Origin: Liolophura sinensis
Taxonomy: Eukaryota > Mollusca > Polyplacophora > Chitonida > Chitonidae
Assembly: GCF_032854445.1 (NCBI RefSeq)
Contig: NC_088295.1
Coordinates: 82,196,644-82,260,643, forward strand
Reading direction: 5' to 3'
DNA length: 64,000 nt
Part shown: positions 13,658 to 25,600 of the stretch, one piece after another
How the letters are laid out: the number at the start of each line of letters is the position of its first letter
Numbering within the stretch: the first letter of the stretch is position 1
Notes under the pieces: model-generated
Told to the model about the DNA's origin: nothing
What the model saw: the letters and a program-made list of their open reading frames with translations, nothing else
The model's database searches: none
Program-made: the position numbers and the translations under genes

Positions 13658-16600
13658 ACTTAACACTAAGTACGCTTCATGAAACCTACCCCAGATAAAT
13701 ACTAAGCGTTAGGAAGCAAACAAATTTTAAGTTGTGCTAATACAGCAAATTCTACTGAACGCTCAATGAAATATACTACATGGAACACTTACACTCTTTA
13801 AGAAGGTGGTAAAGTTGACTTTCTGGTTGTCCATCTAACAGTACAATCTCTGATGGGGTAGACACATCATCCAGTGGAAGTCCGTTGTTGTTACCAAAAA
13901 GACCTTCTGTGTTGTTGATTCCTGATCGCGGCCCTATGACCATACCTTGAAGGTCTCCATTCACCAAAGTGAAGTTCACGGCGAAATCTGGAATAATTTG
14001 CATACAGTATATCTGCATAAGGTAAATGTATATCTTGGCATTATATCAACCAGTAATCTGTCATATGTATCAGGCAACAGAAAAGTTACCAAAGTGCCTG
14101 ATTCGGTTGCGACTGTTTTACTGTTATTTATATAAATCTACCATCGTTCTCTTTCACCACAGTCTGACAACACTGGATAATTCTAAATATGCGTTCTCAG
14201 CCTCTCACGAATGCGGTCGATGAGAGTTGAAGTCCAGCTCATGCTGTTTTCCTCTCCAGCCATACATGGGCAGGTTCTACAGTAACCTGCGGATGGTCGT
14301 GGGTTTGTCCCGGGCTTTGCCCGGTTTCCTCCCACCATAATGCTGGCTGCCGTCATATAAGTGAAATATTCTTGAGTACGGCGTAAAAGACCAATCAAAT
14401 AAATAAATAAATTAGGATGTGTTCTCACCTGACTCGAACAGGGCTATTATACTGTTGTTGTCTGTGAAGATGATAGCGTCTTCTGTCTGTAGCGTGGAAA
14501 CTGTGCTGAACTGCAGGGTGGTATTCTGTCCATTTACAAGTATTACGAATCCTAGTGTTGGAAAATCGAGATAACAAAAAGCATTGCCATTAATTCTCAA
14601 AATATTACAATAAGATTGTACTCCGCGCCATACGTTCTCTGTAAACCACTGTGACTACTTTAGTACTTGATAAATACACAAACATACGTAGGTCCCACAT
14701 TGTAAACTCAGTAGCTAGATGTAGTCCTGATAGCAATGATGAGCATTTGTCATAGACTATAGTCCACCGAGTTGTTGAATGGTGTGGAATTCACGTAACG
14801 GGAAATCATAATTTAGGGTAAGACTTACATGCGTTCACGTGTCAGACTTATCATTTTAAAGAAAATTCACGTTGATAAGAAGGGTTTGACATTTTTCCAA
14901 CAGAAGGGCGCGTCATTGTGATCCGGTGGAATAGGCTACTACAGGGTTAGAGGGTTGTGTTTATTTATTTTGGGGGCTATAAGGACTAAACCATCGTGAG
15001 TTCTTCATGCTTTGACCCTGCAGTTTGGTCACTCTTTCTTAGTCCGTGTTGGACAGGTGAAGCAGTTGTGTCTGAGTTTAGACTTGTTCAGGTACCGTAC
15101 TGCATGTTTGTCCAGTTCTTCAGAAACCAATTTTATAATGAAACGCAAGGAGTAATTTGTGAATTGGATGCAAGAAACAAATAACTATTTCCTACTCATA
15201 TTGTTTTACATGCATTTGTTTGCAGATTCAACATGATACGGTAGCAAAACTGTAGTGTAGAGCATCGTCGAGTAACCTGTGTTAGCACATGTGATACTAC
15301 CGAATTCTGTAGCCGAAAATTTTCTGATGGCAGCCGATACCTATGAGGTAAGTAACAACTGTTTTACATTTTGTTTCTCTATGTTTTGGATTGTCAATCC
15401 AGCGTTCATGTGCAGCCACTGGTCGATAGTATGAAACAATCAACCCAGCATTCATGTGCAGCCATTTGTCGATGGTACTGAATTTTTACACACCATATAC
15501 AATCGACTAAAATCTCATGGGATCTCTCAGATCGGAAGCCATTTTTGGTTTACACGTACATTCGTACATCCGGCCATAACGTATCACAGGCCAGCATGTA
15601 TTTTTTATCAATAAGTAGGAAGTGCGGTGTGCAGTTTTGCTTTTCAGAACATGTACATGAAAGAATGTTGTATGTCATTAGCGCTTTGTTCTATCCTGTA
15701 TTCTTTGACAGAACGGGGTATGGGACTAAAGCCGATCGGTTGAGGAGAGAAGAACGATAACTCTACATGTACCTGTGTTGTTTTGATCAGTGTAACTTGC
15801 AATGTAGTGTTTCCACCCGCCACATGCAAATGCAGTGAACCTTGAACTGCTGGCGTTATTCATTAGCTCGATCGTCTCCATTCCGCCCTGCAAAATGAAC
15901 GCCCATCCGTGAATTGACTAGAGTGACTCCCCCTTGACCGGCAAATGTGTAGTTCAAACCGTCAAATGTTGGTAGTGAGTACCGTCCGTAAATGCTGGAA
16001 CAGAAAAATTTAGAACCACGTTAATTTTGTGAGTGGAGTATTGAGTTAAAATTACACACACATCATAAATATGTATAAATGATTAACCAATTGGTTATCT
16101 TCTTACCTATTTGATGGTGGTATATAACCCTCACAGCGGACAGTAGGGCGGTATTGTCTGAATACGTGGCACAAATCTTCAAATATACAACAGCTTTGAT
16201 AGGCATTATAGTCAGAAGAGAGGCCTGCCCAGATGGGTCTGTTCTGATGAGACTTGTTCTATCCATATCACGCCCAAGAGACTGCCGTACGAAACACTAT
16301 CCAGGCGACTTTCATAGCAGCAGAACTGTTCAATAGATACATACATTTTTAGATACAAAAATGCTGAACATTTTTCCTTTTTAAATTCTTTGGTATTACC
16401 TATCACTTGTCTCCAGTTCAACCACTTAGACATCGTAGAACACTGTGTATCAATACCCCAAGGAAGATGAAACGGGCGAGACTGTTAGTTATGACTGAAA
16501 TTAGTTACTAGATATTCACAGGTACTAGTTTCTATCTTTTCTGTCAAATATCGCTCAGCCAAGATAGAATTTTCTCATCGTTTAATTGCCTAAAGTGCAA

Positions 16601-19554
16601 ATAGTGAGGTGTAAATGGAGTGAACAAAAGGAACCAACCTGTTGAAAGCCAGAAGAGGATAGCGACAGTGATGTTGCACAGAAGTCGGTCTCATTCCAGC
16701 TGAACCATGGGTCTAACAATGCCTGTTTGTGGTTACAAGGGCAACTCAGCAAAGGTATAGCCGATAGTTCACTAGTTTGTTCCATTAAAAACCAGTCTGC
16801 ACAGATTTTTTTTGTAGTTGGGACCAATGGTACCGCCAGTTGTCAGTTCAAACATCCAAGAACCGACTTGACCTAAAACAACGCAACGACAAAAAACATC
16901 AAATAACCGATCTTTTTTTATTTCCCTATATGCAAACAGAAAGATGTACATTACATACTGGTAATACGCCTACATGTCACAACTTTTGTGTTTCTAGAGG
17001 CCAAATTCTGTCAATTTCAATCGCACACAAATGCAGTAGGTCATAGGTTTTAGTAAACCGCATAAAACCATAACTGAAAAAAAAACAAACAAAAACACTC
17101 AGATCTATGACCATACTGATAAGGTATAATCTAAAACATACTGACTACTACATTGCACATACCTGTATTTCGATGAAAGACCCAATTCCAAAGGCATCTG
17201 GGGTGCCCGAAACATACAGTGTTTCACTGTGTAACACCATCATTTGCGTCATACCCAATGATGGCTTTCCTGCTCTCGTCATATCTGTCCCAACTGGAGT
17301 AATTGCTGTTGTAATTGAAGATAACAACGGTTCTCTGTCCATCACTGACCAACACAGCTTGAAATGTCATTGTCTACAAGAAAAAAGATGAATGTTGAAC
17401 GTTTTATAGCCACTTCGTGGGTTTTACACAAACAGATACATATCTCGAGGATGAAGAAAAAATTGGTTAAATACTTACTTCATTTGTGTCAATTTCTTGG
17501 GGCATCAACGGTTTGAACGGAATCCCAGGTAACAACTAGACCCCATATAGCACTAAAATTACTTGTTGCATTTGAACCACTTCCAGTCATAAATGCGTCA
17601 TTCAACCGAACTATTTCGGATAACCCAGTCAAATAATCACTGTCCGTGTTGTTGGGAGCCAGTGTACTGTATTGGTGTAGTAAATCCTAGACGTTGTAGA
17701 ACTGGTGTCGATGTTAGTCCAAAATGGTGCAATGATTGTGCTGTTGTAGCCCAGTGGTCGGGAATGGATCGGGAAAGTAGCCCAAGGTCTCATTACCTAA
17801 AGATATAATTCCATTCGGACTTATCTGTAAAACATAAAACATTCATTACGTAATTGATAAAGGCGTTTAATACTGATCCTATCTTCATGTTATACTTCGC
17901 CACAGCAGCGGTGTGATACATGCTTAACGATGCAAAAATATTGTCGAAACTCTTCCCATTGTTTTTCCACTATGATTTAGTTCCATTTTCAGCACACATT
18001 GACGCCATATTATCATATGCCGAAAAAAACCTTTGTAATGTATCTAATGCAAAAACCAAACAGAAAAAAAAACACCTTAAAACCGAATACGCCCTTTTTT
18101 AATTGTCATGACTATGAAACAAATCCGGACGACAACAATTATTAAGCTGTACATATCTGTACAAGAGGACAGGACACATTGTACCCGTGTATCGACTCAC
18201 CTCAGCATAGTCGTAGTCCTCCTCATAGACTGTCATTTCAGGGTTCAATGAATTCGATGGGAAGGCCTCATCGCCTGTTATTGTTATTTGTGTATCTCCT
18301 GCATTCACTCCAAAGTCAACAAGACCTCCTGCAAATCAATAAATATGTAAACGTATATATCAAATTAAATATAGAAATAGGACAAGCAGGTAACATATCA
18401 ATATGAAACGTTTCCCCACACGACAATGGCAAAAGTACTATGAAAGAAATTGTAACTTGACGATTGCATTTTGGAAAGAAAAGTTAGCTGATTAAGTCGC
18501 CTTCTTTGTGATATGTGCCATGGGTGCATGGGATGGGGGAGTTTCGTAATCGATGATGTTTCCGTGGTACCAAGATAGCTCGTTACAGCTGAGGATGTTT
18601 ATCATGAAGTTGGTGTCTTGCTTCTGCTGTCGATCTATTTAAAACCAATTAGTTTTTCATGATTGATTGCTGCACAACTACTCTGTCTCAAGCTTCTATT
18701 TCAACGAGGCTCAGGGCTTCACGGTATTCGGTTTAATATCAGGTCTCAGAGTAAAAATATCTATTGTGCGAATTATAGTTTGTGAGAGTAAAAATAAAGC
18801 CCAAATATATGTAAACTGACAAGAGGCTGGATTTAACGGAATGCACGGGATCATTTGCCTTCGCTGGTCGGTTACTCGAAATGCTCTAGTCTTTATTTTA
18901 TTGAATGCCTTCATAAACCCGGATAACCAAACCTGGTCCCATTGCCCAGTTTTCATTTTTGTTTAACGAGACAACATAACATTTTGAGTAATTCTAGACC
19001 ACTGATGTCTAATAAACTGCTACTGCCCAATTTTGCTAAAAGCATAATGCTAGCTGTCTAACCAAGGTAAATTTCATAACAAGCCAGATTTCACCCGTTA
19101 TTTGCTCCCATTTACTATCACACCGTCGTCGCATCTCTGGTTTTGTTGTCTCTGATATAGCTTCTTATAATGTGTAAAATATTAACTGCTTAAGTATCAG
19201 GCGAACTAAGTTTTCTTGACTTGGGCGTTCCCTTTTTCTTACACAGCACAATAGGTAAGGTTTTGATACGAGATGTGGTAGAGTGGAATTTTAAGTCAGG
19301 ATTAGAGAGGTTCTGACGGTTGAAAGTCGATTTATTTATTTGTTTATTTATTTATTTATTTATTTCAGGAGAGTATTACGACGTACTCATGTATATTTCG
19401 CTTATATGAAGGCGACCAGCATTATGGTGGAAGGAAACTGGGCAGAGCCTGGGAGAAACACACGAACATCGGCAGGTTCCACGCGCCATCTTTCTTAGAC
19501 TAGAAATTTGTCTCTATTAATTAACTAAATGGGATATATATATATATATTATAT

Positions 19555-19607
<53 letters not shown>

Positions 19608-22600
19608 AAGATGGTAACCGGACGCCACCGACGTCTAGTAGGCTCAGTTAGCACAAATAACTGCGACATCGCGTGGTGCCGGTCTTAAGTCATTTCATAC
19701 CCTAACTTCTTATATATCTGTAGGAGGGTGGTACGTGGCATGTATAGGGTTTACAGGCTGGATTCGAGCGCCTGTGGGTAAAGGCTATCCGCTCCCTACA
19801 GTTAGTGCATAGCCTGCTACCTAAAACAAGCAACCACTTAATTCGGGATCCCGGGAACGAAAATCTAGACTCTCTTTTTGTTTGGCTTTATTTTGGATAA
19901 GCCATGGCATTCGCTTGTAGGCATTTCTGGGCCATGTATGTAACTTTAAAATGTCCTGTATTATGTTCTTGTGGTCGCAAGCAATAGATGGGCGTAAATG
20001 GTCTCAAAATTACTGTGAAAGTACAGCGATTGTCTCCTGTGGCCTGTGCTGTACACATTAGAGAAGCCTCAGTGTGTGTTCAGGGTTTGATCTGCCTGTA
20101 ACATCATCTGCCGTAAGGTCGCTCGATAGTAGTGCACTGGATTTCCTTTTTGTTCACAAATTGTACCGGTTTTCTTCCGTGTTAGGCGATTTAAGTGACT
20201 GGAATCGATTTTCCTTTGTCTATTCCCGTCACCAATAAAACACAAAGATGCTGCATCATGAGTCAAGCTTTCTTTCCATACATCAGTAATGCGTTGGCGG
20301 TTTTAGGGACGCCATATTCCGTGTGTTACAGGCCATGCTAACCCTGCTGTATTCCGTATTTTTGTAACGCATAGGTCACTTCCCTTGATGATGGTATAAG
20401 AATTAAATTATCTAATGCTGTCAGAATCTGGAGTTCAATGAACCACAATGATTAACTAAATCACCTGTTTAATTTATTGTGAAATGTATTATTTTGTGAA
20501 TTTGTGCGATTGTCATGATGGTTTTTGCTTCGGCGAGACTCAGAACAGGTTAGCTGATTATGGAGATTATCGGGTTAATATTGATTTACCCTAGGGAAGC
20601 TTTAATGCGCGTGGGAAGATGCGGTAAATGGTCCTTACCGTCGATCCAACACATTAGAGGCAGTTTCTCTCCGAAACTCTCGAAACACTTACTGTGACTC
20701 GATTTAAGAGTACATGTTGTCGTGTCAGAGTTGTGATTGTAGCCGTATGTTGTTAGAGCGCCTTTATTAGTTTCTGCATTTTTATTACAGTTATAAATGA
20801 CTAATACCATGGCGACACTAGACTTTATAAACAAATAACATACCATACAAATACTATCAGTAGAAGGCGGTTGCTTTGTTGTTGTTTACAAACATTTTTT
20901 TATCGTTGTTTTCTATCAATTCCGAATTTTCCTTGAAGCAGCAGGGACAAAAGACAATAATTATAAAAATGCTTACCTACGCAGATGATTCAGTACTAGC
21001 CTCTGTACTCTGTACTGTTGTTGACGCTGTCGTTCCTCTTGATATACTAACACTAAGACCAATAGAAGAAGCACTGGAGGTTCCAACAGAAATCATGGAA
21101 AGAGGTGTTGTGGTAAGAAATCTTTGCGTGAATCCGAGACCTGAAGTTGTCACTGGTGCTGTGGTTGTATTCTGCACAGGTGTTGGCGTAGTTGTTTCTG
21201 TGCTCGTGCTTATACTTGAGCCAGCGTTGGTAGAACTGGGAGCTACACCAGATGTCCTTGTAAGTGACGATTGCGTGGGTCCTAGACCTGAAGTTGTCAC
21301 TGGAGCTGTGGCTGTGTCCGTATTCTGCACGGCCGCTGGCGTGGTTTGTTTCTGTGCTCGTGCTTATAGTGGAGCCAGTGATGGTAGAACTGGGAGCTAC
21401 ACCAGATGTACTTGTAAGTGACGTTTGCGTGGATCCTAGACCTAAAGTTGTCACTGGTGCTATGGTTGTATCTGTATTCTGCCACAGCCGTTGGCGTGGT
21501 CGTTTCTGTGGTCGTGGTATTACTAGGGCCAGTGATGGTAGAACTGGGAGCTACCCCAGATGTACTTGTGGGTGACGTTTGCGTGGATCCTAGACCTAAA
21601 GTTGTCACTGGTGCTATGGCTGTATCTGTATTCTGCGCAGCCGTTGGCGTGGTCGTTTCTGTGGTCGTGGTAATACTAGGGCCAGTGATGGTAGAACTGG
21701 GAGCTACACCGATGTACTTGTGGGTGACGTTTGCGTGGATCCTCGACCCGAAGTTGTCACTGGTGCTGTGGTTGTCTCTGTATTCTGCACAGGTGTTGCC
21801 GTGGTTGTTTTTGTGCTCGTGCTTATACTGGAGCCAGTGATGGCAGAACTGGAGCTACACCAGATGTACTTGCAAGTAACGTTTGCGTGGATCCTACACC
21901 CGAAGTTGTCACTGGTGCTGTGGTTGTATCTGTATTCTGCACAGGTGCTGGCGTGGTTGTTTCTGTGCTCGTGCTTATACTGGAGCCAGTTATGGTAGAA
22001 CTGTGAACTACACCAGGTGTATTTGTAAGTGACGTTTGCGTGGATCCTAGACCTGAAGTTGTCACTGGTGCTATGGTTGTGTCTGTATTCTGCACGGCCG
22101 TTGGCGTTTTTGTTTCTGTGCTCGTGCTTATACTGGAGCCAGTGATGCTAGAACTGGGAGCTACACCAGATGTACCTGTGGGTGACGTTTGCGTGGATCC
22201 TAGACCCGAAGTTGTCACTGGTGCTGTGGTTGTATCTGTATTCTGCACAGGTGCTGGCGTGGTTGTTTCTGTGCTGGTGCTTATACTGGAGCCAATTATG
22301 GTAGAACTGGGAGCTACACCAGATGTACTTGTAAGTAAAATTTGCGTGGATCCTGCACCCGAAGTTGTCACTGGTGCTGTGGTTGTGTCTGTATTCTGCA
22401 CGGCCGTTGGCGTTTTTGTTTTTGTGCTCGTGCTTATACTGGAGCCAGAGATGCTAGAACTGGGAGCTACACCAGGTGTACTTGTAAGTGACGTTTGCGT
22501 GGATCCTAGACCCGAAGTTGTCATTGGTGCTGTGGTTGTGTCTGTATTCTGCACAGCCGCTGGCGTGGCTGTTTCTGTGCTCGTGCTTATACTGGAGCCA

Positions 22601-25600
22601 GTGATGGTAGAACTGGGAGCTACACCAGGTGTACTTGTAAGTGACGTTTGCGTGGGTCCTAGGCCCGAAGTTGTCACTGGTGCTGTGGTTGTGTCTGTAT
22701 TCTGCACAGATGTTGGCGTGGTTGTTTCTGTGCTCGTGCTTATACTGGAGCCAGTGATGCTAGAACTGGGAGCTACACCAGATGTACTTGTGGGTGATGT
22801 TTGCGTGGATCCTAGACCCAAAGTTGTCACTGGTGCTGTGGTTGTGTCTGTATTCTGCACGGCCGTTGGCGTTTTTGTTTCTGTGCTCGTGCTTATACTG
22901 GAACCAGTGATGCTAGAACTGGGAGCTACACCAGGTGTACTTGTAAGTGACGTTTGCGTGGACCGTAGACCCGAAGTTGTCACTGGTGCTGTGGTTGTGT
23001 CCGTATTCTGCACAGGTGTTGTCGTGGTTGTTTCTGTGCTCGTGCTTACACTTGAGCCAGCGTTGGTAGAACTGGGAGCTACAGCAGAGGTCCTTGTAAG
23101 TGAAATTTGCGTGGATCCTAGACCCGAAGATGTCACTGGTACTGTGGTTGTGTCTGTATACTGCACAGCCGTTGGCGTGGTCGTTTCTGTGGTCGTGCGT
23201 ATACTGGAGCCAGTGATGGTAGAACTGTGATCTACACCAGGTGTATTTGTAAGTGACGTTTGCGTGGATCCTAGACCTGAAGTTGTCACAGGTGCTGTGG
23301 TTGTATCTGTATTCTGCACAGCCGTTGGCGTGTACGTTTCTGTGGTCGTGGTAATACTGGAGCCAGTGATGGTAGAACTGGGAGCTACACCAGATGTACT
23401 TGTGGGTGACGTTTGCGTGGATCCTAGACCCGAAGTTGTCACTGGTGCTGTGGTTGTATCTGTATTCTGCACAGATGTTGGCGTGGTTGTTTTTGTGCCC
23501 GTGCTTATACTGGAGCCAGTGATGCCGAAACTGGGAGCTACACCAGATGTACTTGCAAGTAACCTTTGCGTGGATCCTAGACCCGAAGTTGTCACTGGTG
23601 CTGTGGTCGTGTCTGTATTCTGCACGGCCGTTGGCGTTTTTGTTTCTGTGCTCGTGCTTATACTGGAGCCAGTGATGGTAGAACTGGGAGCTACACCAGA
23701 TGTACTTGTAAGTGACGTTTGCGTGGATCCTAGACCCAAAGTTGTCACTGGTGCTATGGTTGTATCTGTATTCTGCACAGCCGTTGGCGTGGTCGTTTCT
23801 GTGCTCGTGGTAATACTGGAGCCAGTGATGCTAGAACTGGGAGCTACACCAGATGTACTTGCAAGTAACGTTTGCGTGGATCCTAGACTCAAACTTGTCA
23901 CTGGTGCTGTGGTTGTGTCCGTATTCTGCACAGGTGTTGGCGTGGTTGTTTCTGTGCTCGTGCTTACACTTGAGCCAGCGTTGGTAGAACTGGGAGCTAC
24001 ACCAGATGTCCTTGTAAGTGACGTTTCCGTGGATCCTAGACCTGAAGTTGTCACTGGTGCTGTGGTTGTATCTGTATTCTGCACAGCCGTTGGCGTGGTC
24101 GTTTCTGTGGTCGTGGTAACACTGGAGCCAGTAATGGTAGAACTGGGAGCTACACCAGATTTACCTGTGAATGACGTTTGCGTGGATCCTAGGCCCGAAG
24201 TTGTCACTGGTACTGTGGTTGTGTCTGTATTCTGCACAGATGCTGGCGTGGTTGTTTCTGTGCTCGTGCTTATACTGGAGCCAGTTATGGTAGAACTGGG
24301 AGCTACACCAGATGTACTTGTAAGTGAAATTTGCGTGGATCCTAGACCCGAAGTTGTCACTGGTGCTGTGGTTGTGTCTGTATTCTGCACGGCTGTTGGC
24401 GTTTTTGTTTCTGTTCTCGTGCTTATACTGGAGCCAGTGATGCTAAAACTGGGAGCTACACCAGGTGTACTTGTAAGTGACGTTTGCGTGGACCGTAGAC
24501 CCGAAGTTGTCATTGGTGCTGTAGTTGTGTCTGTATTCTGCACAGCCGTTGGCGTGGTTGTTTCTGTGCTCGTGCTTACACTGGAGCCAGTGATGGTAGA
24601 ACTGGGAACTACACCAGGTGTACTTGTAAGTGACGTTTGCGTGGATCCTAGACCCGAAGTTGTCACTGGTGCTGTGGTTGTGTCTGTATTCTGCATAGAT
24701 GTTGGCGTGGTCGTTTCTGTGCTCGTGCTTATACTGGAGCCAGTGATGTTAGAAATGGGAGCTACACCAGATGTACTTGTAAGTGAAATTTGCGTGGATC
24801 CTAGACCCGAAGTTGTCACTGGTGCTGTGGTTGTATCTGTATTCTGCACAGCCGATGGTGTGTACGTTTCTATGGTCGTGGTAACACTGGTGCCAGTGAT
24901 GGAAGAACTGGGAGCTACACCAGATGTACCTGTGGGTGACGTTTGCGTGGATCCTAGACCTGAAGTTGTCACTGGTGCTGTGGTTGTATCTGTATTCTGC
25001 ACAGGTGCTGGCGTGGTTGTTTCTGTGCTGGTGCTTATACTGGAGCCAGTGATGGTAGAACTGGGAGCTACACCAGGTGTACTTGTAAGTAACGTTTCCG
25101 TGGATCCTACACCCGAAGTTGTCACTGGTGCTGTGGTTGTATCTGTATTCTGCACAGATGTTGGCGTGGTTGTTTCTGTGCTCGTGTTTATACTGGAGCC
25201 AGTGATGGTAGAACTGGGAGCTACACCAGATGTACTTGTGGCTGACGTTTGCGTGGATCCTAAACCTGATGTTGTTTTTTCTGTTTCTATGCTGACAGTC
25301 GGGCTACTGGTGCTTGCAGTGGAAGTTACAGCAGACGTCCTTGTAAAAGGAAAGGAGCTTGCCGTACTTAGACCGGACGTTGCAGATGTAGTTTCCGTCG
25401 TTGTGCTAATACTAGGGCCAGTCGATGTCGCACTTAAAGTTACAGAAATACTTGTAGAAGGCAATGCTTGTGTAGATGGTACAGTTGAAGTTGTTGTACT
25501 CTGCACTGAATATGGTGTTGTAGTTTTAGCTGTTGTAGATCCGGTTGCTGTATTAGCTTCCGTTGTGCTAATGTATGGGCCAGTGGTAGTAGCACTCGGA

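Larger units (their letters stand above)
18329..20638. other. Intron region between repeat exon and NIDO
   Basis: Apart from dispersed element copy C and an (AT)n run, I see nothing. The short open frames here show no domain or splice support. Confidence 0.5.

Noticed and set aside
18711-18956. Minus-strand open frame of 81 codons between NIDO and the repeat exon
   Set aside because: It has no flanking splice sites that fit the phase of the NIDO exon and no recognisable motif.
20069-20266. Minus-strand open frame of 65 codons
   Set aside because: It has no similarity to any expected domain and no splice support, so I treat it as chance.
21053-21608. Separate short mucin-like genes in shifted frames
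   Set aside because: These are pieces of the same 153-bp repeat exon, separated by four single-base indels, not independent genes.
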